Origin: Eubacterium sp.
GTDB taxonomy: Bacteria; Bacillota; Clostridia; Lachnospirales; Lachnospiraceae
Direction of reading: 5' to 3'
Length of the DNA: 19,282 bases
Assembly (NCBI GenBank): GCA_003486385.1
Contig: DNFT01000029.1
Span: 271-19,552, forward strand
The position numbers and the translations under genes were made by a program. Of this stretch, positions 7,328-13,627 are shown in pieces; positions within the stretch are counted from its first letter, which is position 1, and each line of letters begins with the position of its first letter. The notes under the pieces were generated by a model. That model did not search any database, was not told the DNA's origin, and saw only the letters and a list, made by a program, of their open reading frames with translations.

Positions 7328-7894
7328 ATGACAGATAAATATCTGCACCCGGACAAAAATCTTGCGGTAAAATACGTTATCGCCGCATTCCTTTTGTATA
7401 TCCTTGATTATCTTATCCCCATGTTAGGACTTATATCCATAATACTTCTTTTTATCGGAATAAGAGCCTTCCAGAACGATGAGAATAACCACTTTAAGAC
7501 CGCATACAAATCACTCAAAAAAATGACCGCTGCGTACGCCGTTTTAAGGCTCTCTGTTTTCGTTCCGGAGACAGGAATGTTTGCAATATCCACTTCAACC
7601 GTTGTTGGGCTTATTGCAATGGGTATCTCAACAATCTACTTTATATATATGACACACTATTTTACCGAGGGTGTTCTTCTTGATGCCAAGAAGGCAAAGG
7701 TCAATTTTACAAAGCTCGGTCTTAACACACCTTGGATATTCCTCGGAGCCATGTCAATGATTCACTATATATGCGTTGTGACCTTCTCAAAGAAGCTGAT
7801 TCCAAGCATTACCGTAATGGTAACCTTTATCTTCTGCTTATATTACAGCGTGAAGCTCTATCAGGCAATTACAAGGGTTTACAATAAACAGTGA
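7328..7894 (+). CDS. Predicted polytopic membrane protein, unknown function
   Basis: The 188-aa product has a short charged N-terminus, a hydrophobic hairpin at about 14-48, a polar stretch rich in Asn and Lys (50-67), then hydrophobic segments around 68-104, 133-152 and 158-177, giving four to six membrane helices. No catalytic motif or recognisable family was found. The start is ATG at 7328 preceded by AGAGAGG, 9 bases upstream. It is a monocistronic gene with its own promoter and a strong terminator, divergent from the ABC importer and convergent with amt. Codon use looks like that of its neighbours. I do not recognise a function. Confidence 0.75.
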   Translation: MTDKYLHPDKNLAVKYVIAAFLLYILDYLIPMLGLISIILLFIGIRAFQNDENNHFKTAYKSLKKMTAAYAVLRLSVFVPETGMFAISTSTVVGLIAMGISTIYFIYMTHYFTEGVLLDAKKAKVNFTKLGLNTPWIFLGAMSMIHYICVVTFSKKLIPSITVMVTFIFCLYYSVKLYQAITRVYNKQ

Positions 7895-7924
7895 TATAAA
7901 ATTTGCCGGATATGCTTATAAAAC

Positions 7925-7970
7925 AAAACAGACCATGACAGCAACTGCCGCATGGTCTGTTTTATTTTAT
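7925..7970. terminator. Bidirectional intrinsic terminator
   Basis: AAAACAGACCATG (7925-7937) and CATGGTCTGTTTT (7951-7963) form a perfect 13-bp stem around a 13-nt loop. T-rich tracts follow on both strands (TTTTATTTTAT on plus, TTTTGTTTTAT on minus). It separates the convergent membrane protein and amt genes. A smaller AAACCGG/CCGGTTT hairpin at 8002-8019 lies between it and the amt stop. Confidence 0.9.
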
Positions 7971-8030
7971 CACTTATCTTTGAAGGAGATATAATATAGT
8001 CAAACCGGATAACCGGTTTATGAAGCTGTT

Positions 8031-9809
8031 TTATTCAACATCCTGAAGTGCTGCGAAGCCTTCCTCACCTGTACGAACCTTTACAACCTGATCGACATTG
8101 TATACGAAAATCTTACCATCACCGATATGACCTGTATAGAGTGCCTTCTTGGTTGTCTCAATAACAGATGCAACCGGAATCTTGCTTACAACAACCTCAA
8201 TCTTAACCTTAGGAAGAAGTGTCGCATCAATCTCAGCTCCACGGTACATCTCACCTGCACCCTTCTGTATACCACAGCCCATAACCTGCGTCATGGTCAT
8301 ACCTGTAACACCGAGATCATTGAGCGCCTTCTTAAGCTTCTCGAAGCTTGCAAGCTTGGTGATAATAGATACCTTGTAAATACCCGTATCCGATGCCGGT
8401 ACAGACGGAGCCACAACCTTGACTGCCGCTGCCTTCTGTGTATCGGAGGCTTTGTCATAATCGCTCACACCAAGGTCTGTATTCTCATTTGCCTCCATTG
8501 TCATTGTATTGGAGATATCCATAAGGCTGAAGCCGGCATAAGCGGATGGAAGTCCATGCTCTGTAGCGTCAAGTCCAAGAATTTCTTCTTCCTCAGAAAC
8601 ACGAAGTCCGATAGTCGCCTTTATAATAAGGAAGGTAATCGTAAGTGTAACTCCGGCAAATGCAATAATCGCAAGCATTCCAAGAAGCTGGAGTCCAAGC
8701 TGACCAAATCCGCCGCCGTAGAAAAGACCCTTTCCTGCAATCTGGTTAGCGCCGAAGTTGACACCATCGCCGAAGCCTCTTGCGAAAGCCGGTGCAGTGT
8801 CTGTGGCAAAAAGGCCTACTGCAATTGTACCCCAGATACCGTTTAAGAAATGAACTGCTACCGCACCAACCGGGTCATCAATATGTAACTTGTAATCAAG
8901 AAGCCATACACCGAATACCACGAGAACACCTGACACAGCTCCTATTATTATGGCACCTAAAGCGTCTGTCACATCACACCCCGCCGTGATTGCTACCAGA
9001 CCTGCAAGTGAAGCATTAAGACACATTGAAACATCCGGCTTACCATATTTAACCCATGTAAATATCATACATACAACCGTTGCAATTGCAGGTGCGATTG
9101 TTGTTGTCACGAAGATTGAACCAAGCTCTGCAACCGATGTAGCTGCCGCACCGTTAAATCCGTACCAGCCAAGCCAGAGAATGAATACACCAAGTGCACC
9201 GATAGGAAGATTGTGGCCAGGGAAAGCATTTACCTTGACAACCTCACCCTTCTCATTTTTGGTGAATTTGCCAATACGCGGTCCAAGTATCTTGGCACCG
9301 ATTATAGCTGCTGTACCGCCTACCATGTGAATACAGGTTGAACCTGCAAAATCATGGAAGCCCATCTGTGAAAGCCAGCCTCCGCCCCATACCCAATGCG
9401 CCTCTATCGGATAGATAAGCGCGGAAATAACTGCTGAATATACACAATATGAAAGGAACTTCGTTCTCTCTGCCATCGCTCCGGAAACAATTGTTGCCGT
9501 TGTGGCGCAGAATACAAGGTTGAAGACGAAATTGGACCAGTCGAAGTTCTCATAGGATGTAAATATATCAAAACCCGGCTTGCCGATAAGTCCAACCACA
9601 TCCTCACCTAAGAGAAGACTGAAACCAATAATGATGAAAACAACTGTACCAATACAGAAATCCATCAGGTTCTTCATAAGAATGTTACCTGCATTCTTGG
9701 CTCTGGTGAAACCGGTCTCAACCATTGCGAAACCTGCCTGCATCCAGAATACCAGTGCAGCACCTATAAGGAACCACACTCCATACAATTCGCTTAATAC
9801 TTCTTCCAT
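8031..9809 (-). CDS. amt: Ammonium channel fused to a C-terminal PII (GlnK/GlnB) domain
   Basis: This 592-aa protein joins a complete Amt ammonium channel (about 1-425, eleven membrane helices expected) to a PII signalling domain (about 475-592). In the channel, FWMQAGFAMVETGFTRAKN (21-39) is the family signature and the pore twin histidines are His161 (TCIHMVGG) and His320 (VAVHFLNGIWG). The PII part shows GCGIQKGAGEMYRGAE (T-loop), LPKVKIEVVV, TGHIGDGKIFV and VKVRTGEEG. Normally PII is a separate protein that plugs Amt when nitrogen is plentiful; here it would be tethered by a linker of about 50 residues. The T-loop has Ile where GlnB has the uridylylated Tyr51. The ATG at 9809 is preceded by AAAAGGAGG and is the true start; the open frame continues upstream through the promoter. 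Confidence 0.93.
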   Translation of the reverse strand: MEEVLSELYGVWFLIGAALVFWMQAGFAMVETGFTRAKNAGNILMKNLMDFCIGTVVFIIIGFSLLLGEDVVGLIGKPGFDIFTSYENFDWSNFVFNLVFCATTATIVSGAMAERTKFLSYCVYSAVISALIYPIEAHWVWGGGWLSQMGFHDFAGSTCIHMVGGTAAIIGAKILGPRIGKFTKNEKGEVVKVNAFPGHNLPIGALGVFILWLGWYGFNGAAATSVAELGSIFVTTTIAPAIATVVCMIFTWVKYGKPDVSMCLNASLAGLVAITAGCDVTDALGAIIIGAVSGVLVVFGVWLLDYKLHIDDPVGAVAVHFLNGIWGTIAVGLFATDTAPAFARGFGDGVNFGANQIAGKGLFYGGGFGQLGLQLLGMLAIIAFAGVTLTITFLIIKATIGLRVSEEEEILGLDATEHGLPSAYAGFSLMDISNTMTMEANENTDLGVSDYDKASDTQKAAAVKVVAPSVPASDTGIYKVSIITKLASFEKLKKALNDLGVTGMTMTQVMGCGIQKGAGEMYRGAEIDATLLPKVKIEVVVSKIPVASVIETTKKALYTGHIGDGKIFVYNVDQVVKVRTGEEGFAALQDVE

Positions 9810-9861
9810 AATAGCCTCCTTTTCTTTTTCCGCATGCAGTAACCGGTGTGAATCTGCAACG

Positions 9862-9897
9862 AAAAAAGGCGCCTCAGGTTCTACCCAAAGCGCCTTT
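9862..9897 (-). terminator. Intrinsic terminator in the amt 5' leader (attenuator candidate)
   Basis: On the minus strand AAAGGCGC (9890-9897) pairs with GCGCCTTT (9865-9872), an inner GGGT-AGA-ACCT stem extends it past a TTT/GAG internal loop, and six T follow. It begins about 8 nt after the predicted transcription start and ends 53 bp before the amt start codon, so most amt transcripts would stop unless something prevents folding. No competing antiterminator stem is obvious. Confidence 0.75.
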
Positions 9898-9910
9898 GCT
9901 TGATGTGGTG

Positions 9911-9940
9911 AAGTATAGCACCTATACTTTTCATTGTCAA
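9911..9940 (-). promoter_or_regulatory. amt promoter overlapping a perfect inverted repeat
   Basis: Minus-strand TTGACA (9935-9940), 17-bp spacer and TATACT (9912-9917) form a near-consensus promoter. AAGTATAG (9911-9918) and CTATACTT (9922-9929), separated by 3 bp, are a perfect inverted repeat covering the -10 and part of the spacer. A protein bound there would block RNA polymerase, so it is probably a repressor operator; the regulator is unknown. Confidence 0.75.
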
Positions 9941-10005
9941 CACCAAATTTTATTTTTTTAAGTTCAGAGGCTGTCATGCCTGCAATATCATATCTGCCAA
10001 TTATT

Positions 10006-10797
10006 TTAATTCTGATTATCAATCATGCTGCCTGCGTTACCATCGGAGGCAGAGTCATTATTCTGTTCCGAACGTGTATCAGCCTCATGCTCATCCGAAG
10101 AGTTAACATCGGACGCATTTTCATTCTCAGTCTGTACTCCATCAGTGCCAAGGTAATAATCCTCGTCATAATGCTCGTCCTTAGGCATGTATCTGTCTAA
10201 TACCTTATAGAAAAATATGGAGCTTATGTATACCCATGCTCCGAAGATGAAAAAGATAGATACCGGCATCAAAAACCACCCTATAAGTACCATGATTCCA
10301 AATATAAACAGGAGCGGAACCGTCTGTGGAAGATGGCGTATGGACATAAGCGCCGCATTCCTTATTATAATAAAGGTCTTGTTATCAAAACGTGATAGTA
10401 TCGGGAATGCATACATGAATGTAATGAGTGCAAGCACCACCATACCTACCGCAATAAAGAAAAGAAGCTTCCAGCCAAACGCACCACCGGCAGCAAATGC
10501 CCTGACGTACATATACTTGATGTCTATATACAATATAATTCCTATTATTGCAAAAATTACTTCAAAAAGAAATCCCTGTACAAAATTGGTCTTAAAGGAC
10601 TTCCAATAGCTCTTCCAGATATATCCCTCCTCATTGTTGACCGCCTTGAGACAATAATAATACATCGCTGTATAGGAGGCACCTATCGTCACCACAGGAA
10701 TACACGTAATGAGAAAAATCAAATTCAATATAAGGGCATCCGCAACCCTTGTCATAAAACGAAAAAAACCGTTATCAACGTCGAAAATACGGCTCAT
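10006..10797 (-). CDS. DUF624/YesL-like membrane protein
   Basis: The 263-aa protein begins MSRIFDVDNGFFRFMTRVADALILN and continues CIPVVTIGASYTAMYYY, which is the hallmark of the DUF624 (YesL) family of Firmicute membrane proteins, often found near carbohydrate uptake genes; function is unproven. Five hydrophobic segments lie at about 20-50, 72-92, 106-130, 157-178 and 180-195. The last 60 residues are a soluble, acidic, Asp/Glu/Ser/Asn-rich tail, which is longer than I expect for the family and may be cytoplasmic. The start has GAGG 10 bases upstream. It lies upstream of amt on the same strand, but amt has its own promoter. No sugar transporter is adjacent. Confidence 0.82.
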   Translation of the reverse strand: MSRIFDVDNGFFRFMTRVADALILNLIFLITCIPVVTIGASYTAMYYYCLKAVNNEEGYIWKSYWKSFKTNFVQGFLFEVIFAIIGIILYIDIKYMYVRAFAAGGAFGWKLLFFIAVGMVVLALITFMYAFPILSRFDNKTFIIIRNAALMSIRHLPQTVPLLFIFGIMVLIGWFLMPVSIFFIFGAWVYISSIFFYKVLDRYMPKDEHYDEDYYLGTDGVQTENENASDVNSSDEHEADTRSEQNNDSASDGNAGSMIDNQN

Positions 10798-10844
10798 ACT
10801 CTACCTCACTTTATATAAAAAATACGGCAAAAAGCCTAAAAAAT

Positions 10845-10873
10845 ATTATAATGTATGCCTATATAAAATGCAA
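10845..10873 (-). promoter_or_regulatory. Promoter of the DUF624 gene
   Basis: Minus-strand TTGCAT (10868-10873), 17-bp spacer and TATAAT (10845-10850), 47 bp before the start codon. The same TTGCAT -35 appears in the tRNA and ABC-importer promoters of this window. Confidence 0.65.
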
Positions 10874-10903
10874 ATTAATCATTATTAAATTTTAATAAAA
10901 GCC

Positions 10904-10932
10904 CTTACAATAATGCTTTATTATGCTATAAT
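10904..10932 (+). promoter_or_regulatory. Promoter of the 234-aa gene
   Basis: CTTACA (10904-10909), 17-bp spacer and TATAAT (10927-10932) lie 83 bp upstream of the plus-strand start codon. It diverges from the DUF624 promoter, with about 30 bp between the two -35 elements. Confidence 0.55.
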
Positions 10933-11015
10933 AATACGAAATTAGTTTCTGTTTAAATCTCATTTCCAAACTCATTTTGAAACAGTTTCTAAAATAATAT
11001 AAAACGGAGAATAAC

Positions 11016-11720
11016 ATGGCTTCAGGTTTTACAGATAAATTTTCTGTGCGCGTAAAAAAAGAAATAGAAAAAATTAAGAACCAGAAAGGACTAAAGGGAA
11101 AACTATCCTATATCTGGGATTACTATAAAGTTCCGATACTCGCCATAGTCATTGGAATAATCGCCATTGTATCAATCGTGAGGGCAATAATATCCAACAA
11201 CTATAACACCAGCCTTTATGTATCATACGTCAACTGCATTTCCGTGGATTTAAGGGATGACACGAGGATACTCGACAATTCTCTGACAGAATGGCTTGGA
11301 ATTGACGGCAAGAAAAACCGCGTAAGGGTTGATGGTTACTACACCATCAATCCTGACAGCTTCACCGAAGAAACCTATACATCTTCCGAGAAGCTCAATA
11401 TAATGGTTGTCACACAGACAAGCGACTGCTATATCGGCGATGATGTGTTCACGAACCTGTGGGCTAAATCTGAATACTTAAGGGATTTGTCCGTATTTCT
11501 TCCGGCGGAGCTTCTTGATAAGGTCTCCGACAGGCTTGTGTACTATACCGATACTGAGAGCGGGTTCAAGCGTGTTGTGGGTATAGACCTTGCCGGGCTT
11601 CCGTTTATGACAGATGTGCTGGGAATAGGAATCGAACATCCTATATTCTCTGTTGTTGTAAACGCCCCTAACCCGGACAACTGTATAACCTTCCTCGAAC
11701 ATATTCTTGATTACAAATAA
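11016..11720 (+). CDS. Single-pass membrane protein with external domain, unknown function
   Basis: The 234-aa product has a basic, Lys-rich cytoplasmic start (about 1-35), one membrane helix (about 39-59, PILAIVIGIIAIVSIVRAI) and a soluble C-terminal domain of about 170 residues expected outside the cell. No enzyme motif is visible. The order Lys-rich helix, YYKVPILA, transmembrane helix, then a mixed alpha/beta domain recalls hypothetical proteins frequent in Lachnospiraceae genomes, but I cannot name a family. The ATG is preceded by CGGAGA, 5 bases upstream. The gene is divergent from the DUF624 gene, so they may share regulation, and it is convergent with the acetyltransferase. Confidence 0.72.
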   Translation: MASGFTDKFSVRVKKEIEKIKNQKGLKGKLSYIWDYYKVPILAIVIGIIAIVSIVRAIISNNYNTSLYVSYVNCISVDLRDDTRILDNSLTEWLGIDGKKNRVRVDGYYTINPDSFTEETYTSSEKLNIMVVTQTSDCYIGDDVFTNLWAKSEYLRDLSVFLPAELLDKVSDRLVYYTDTESGFKRVVGIDLAGLPFMTDVLGIGIEHPIFSVVVNAPNPDNCITFLEHILDYK

Positions 11721-11724
11721 AATT

Positions 11725-11802
11725 GAGCTGCGTATTTTATGCACTTTGACATATATTACTGTGTATTTTTATGCACTTAGGTGTATATTACAGCTCTTTT
11801 TT
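11725..11802. terminator. Long-loop bidirectional terminator containing a tandem repeat
   Basis: GAGCTG (11725-11730) and CAGCTC (11791-11796) bracket a 60-nt AT-rich loop. T6 follows on plus and AATTTTATTT on minus, so convergent genes on both sides could end here. The loop holds two imperfect direct copies, 11732-11759 and 11763-11791, each starting GTATTTT(T)ATGCACTT and ending TATATTAC. Each copy can itself form a small hairpin (for example GTGTAT-TTTT-ATGCAC). The right arm overlaps the last codons of the acetyltransferase gene. Confidence 0.55.
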
Positions 11803-12783
11803 GTACAGATAACACTGCTGTACTCCCTTGTTTCCGGAATCATACACACTGCTTCCATACAACGTAAAGCCAAGCTTACCTGCGAGCGCTATGGAGGCAG
11901 TGTTTTTTTTCTCTGTACACAGCCATAGCTCAGCTATTCCAAGCGTATCCCGCGCATATTTTACTATTTCGCTGCCCACCTCATACCCAAGCCCCTGTCT
12001 CTGGCGGTTTCCCTTTATGATATAGCCAAGCTCACAGCATTCATTGTCATCTATAACTCTCCGGCTTATTCCGGCACGCCCTATAAGCTCTCCCGAGGTT
12101 CTGTCAAATACAAGCCACAGACCATACCCGTAAAAGGTGTACATATTGTCGATATACGCCCTTGTAAATTCCAGCTCCTCCTCATAAGCATATAATGGCT
12201 CAGTCCACCTTGCCACAGCAGGGTCCGCATACAGCCCATACATATCCGGAAGGTCTTTTTCCGTCATCTCCCTGATTATGGTTCTTGATGTGCGGGCTAT
12301 CTCCAGCGGGATATGATGTGCCCTCATATAGATAAGATTAAAATAATCATCGTCTACCATTGGAAGCTCCTCAACAACATATTTTGCCGAAAAGCTCTCG
12401 TATTCATGCCCCGGTGCCCTATAGCCTGCCACCGCCACCCCAAGCTTCTCTAAATACCCTGCTGCCTCATCGTCATCCGTTATCACCAGAAGCCCCAGCG
12501 CTTCTTCTTTGCACCCCATAGTCTTTGCGGTATCCTCCGACGCTGCTTTAATGCCCTCAGCACCAAGCTTCTCATTATTTTCAATTGATTTATTTAGTAT
12601 CTTCGATAAATTCGCTGATTCATGGAGACACTCCATTCCGGACCCGGAGGTCTCTATGCACACCTCCACCCTAAGCCCCTCCGAAGCCGAAGCCTCAATA
12701 TATTTTTCCACGTCCTCATTCATCTGCTTCAGCACAAGCACGACTGTGTGGAACACATGAATATTATTCATAGACTTGTCCAT
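11788..12783 (-). CDS. GNAT-family N-acetyltransferase with extra N-terminal domain
   Basis: The 331-aa protein has two parts. The C-terminal half (about 165-331) is a GNAT acetyltransferase of the RimJ/RimL type: TIIREMTEKDLPDMYGLYADP, then LWLVFDRTSGELIGRAGI, and the acetyl-CoA loop RQRQGLGY (260-267). It should transfer acetyl from acetyl-CoA to an amine on a protein or small molecule. The N-terminal half (1-164) is not GNAT: LGLLVITDDDEAAGYLEKLGVAVAGYR (97-122) looks like a small Rossmann-like segment, followed by AKYVVEELPMVDDDYFNLIYMRAHHIPLEI. GNAT proteins are usually 150-190 aa, so this is about twice normal. The ATG at 12783 has CGGAG 13 bases upstream; Met5 is an alternative start. 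It is divergent from the cyclophilin gene. Confidence 0.85.
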   Translation of the reverse strand: MDKSMNNIHVFHTVVLVLKQMNEDVEKYIEASASEGLRVEVCIETSGSGMECLHESANLSKILNKSIENNEKLGAEGIKAASEDTAKTMGCKEEALGLLVITDDDEAAGYLEKLGVAVAGYRAPGHEYESFSAKYVVEELPMVDDDYFNLIYMRAHHIPLEIARTSRTIIREMTEKDLPDMYGLYADPAVARWTEPLYAYEEELEFTRAYIDNMYTFYGYGLWLVFDRTSGELIGRAGISRRVIDDNECCELGYIIKGNRQRQGLGYEVGSEIVKYARDTLGIAELWLCTEKKNTASIALAGKLGFTLYGSSVYDSGNKGVQQCYLYKKEL

Positions 12784-12812
12784 TGACTAAAACACTCCGA
12801 TAAAGTTATAAT
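12783..12812 (+). promoter_or_regulatory. Cyclophilin promoter abutting the divergent start codon
   Basis: TTGACT (12783-12788), 18-bp spacer and TATAAT (12807-12812) lie 33 bp before the cyclophilin start codon. The first base of the -35 is also the first base of the acetyltransferase start codon on the other strand. So the acetyltransferase mRNA start must lie over the cyclophilin promoter, and the two genes probably interfere. Confidence 0.65.
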
Positions 12813-12845
12813 CATATATATTAAATCATAGAAAGGAATTTTACA

Positions 12846-13367
12846 ATGTCACAGAATCCAATAGTTACATTTACAGTCGCAGGGCGCGGCACCATCAAGG
12901 CAGAGCTCTATCCGGAGGCTGCCCCTAATACAGTCAACAACTTCATCAGCCTCGTAAATAAAGGCTTCTACGATGGTCTTATCTTCCACCGTATCATAAG
13001 CGGATTCATGATTCAGGGAGGATGTCCTGAGGGTACGGGCATGGGTGGTCCGGGTTATTCAATCAAGGGTGAGTTTTCACAGAACGGCTTTGAGAACAAC
13101 TTAAAACACACACCGGGTGTTCTCTCGATGGCGCGCGCCATGAACCCTGATTCGGCTGGCTCACAGTTCTTCATCATGCATGCAGCAGCTCCTCATCTTG
13201 ACGGCGCTTATGCGGCCTTCGGCAAGGTTATCGAGGGGCAGGAGGTTGTCAATGCAATTGCCGAGACACCTACCGACTGGAGCGACCGCCCTATGGAGGA
13301 GCAGCGCATTGAGTCCGTTACCGTTGACACCTTCGGGGTTGAATATCCTGAGCCTGAGACCGTGTAG
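12846..13367 (+). CDS. Cyclophilin-type peptidyl-prolyl cis-trans isomerase
   Basis: The 173-aa cytoplasmic enzyme (no signal peptide) catalyses cis-trans isomerisation of proline peptide bonds during folding. The cyclophilin core is clear: ELYPEAAPNTVNNFISL (20-36), FYDGLIFHRIISGFMIQGGCP (41-61, split by the catalytic Arg49), GTGMGGPGY (63-71), SMARAMNPDSAGSQFFI (94-110) and HLDGAYAAFGKVIEG (117-131). Arg49, Phe54, Met55, Gln57 and Phe108/Phe109 match the active site. The usual cyclosporin-contact Trp is His117, as in many bacterial cyclophilins. GAAAGGAAT is the ribosome binding site. It is a single-gene unit. Confidence 0.95.
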   Translation: MSQNPIVTFTVAGRGTIKAELYPEAAPNTVNNFISLVNKGFYDGLIFHRIISGFMIQGGCPEGTGMGGPGYSIKGEFSQNGFENNLKHTPGVLSMARAMNPDSAGSQFFIMHAAAPHLDGAYAAFGKVIEGQEVVNAIAETPTDWSDRPMEEQRIESVTVDTFGVEYPEPETV

Positions 13368-13373
13368 TGTATA

Positions 13374-13420
13374 GATAATTGCACAACGCGGTTATTGTGT
13401 GTTGAAGTTGTGCAATTATC
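13374..13420. repeat. Perfect 14-bp inverted repeat after the cyclophilin gene
   Basis: GATAATTGCACAAC (13374-13387) and GTTGTGCAATTATC (13407-13420) pair perfectly around a 19-nt loop, starting 6 bp past the cyclophilin stop. Neither strand has a T tract after it, so it is not a classical terminator; it may protect the mRNA 3' end. The remaining stretch to 13577 is AT-rich with no convincing gene; only a 7-bp CACTTAT/ATAAGTG hairpin (13500-13523) is seen. Confidence 0.7.
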
Positions 13421-13577
13421 ATGGAGGATGAAAAGTACCGTGTTCATAAATCGTTCATTTATATTTAAATAAACATTAACAGGATTATCACGTTTTCTTC
13501 ACTTATCAACAATATAATAAGTGACATAAAGATAAATGATTAAGGAACACAAGTACTTAAGAATTTTTTTCATAATA

Positions 13578-13613
13578 AGCCCTGATATAATATATCAGGG
13601 CTCCTCCTTTTTT
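13578..13613. terminator. Intrinsic terminator between convergent genes
   Basis: AGCCCTGATATA (13578-13589) and TATATCAGGGCT (13591-13602) are perfectly complementary around one base (a real loop would open a few pairs). T6 at 13608-13613 follows on plus after CCTCC, and TTATTATG on minus. It could end both the cyclophilin transcript and the flippase transcript. Confidence 0.75.
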
Positions 13614-13627
13614 ATGGTGTATTCGGT

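Noticed and set aside
8002..8019. AAACCGG/CCGGTTT hairpin as a terminator of amt
   Set aside because: No T tract follows on the minus strand; the strong bidirectional terminator at 7925-7970 is sufficient.
8127..8846. 239-aa plus-strand open frame opposite the PII part of amt
   Set aside because: Composition (many Cys, Arg, Asn, Leu) is that of a shadow frame; no ribosome binding site or family match.
9862..9897. preQ1-I riboswitch resemblance (CAGGTTCTACCC on the plus strand)
   Set aside because: Wrong strand for any gene here and the A-rich pseudoknot tail is missing.
9810..10022. N-terminal extension of the amt reading frame
   Set aside because: It covers the amt promoter, operator and attenuator; ATG at 9809 has AAAAGGAGG upstream and starts the Amt fold.
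13421..13468. 15-codon open frame starting ATGGAGGATGAAAAG after the cyclophilin hairpin
   Set aside because: No ribosome binding site upstream and no supporting composition; too short to defend.
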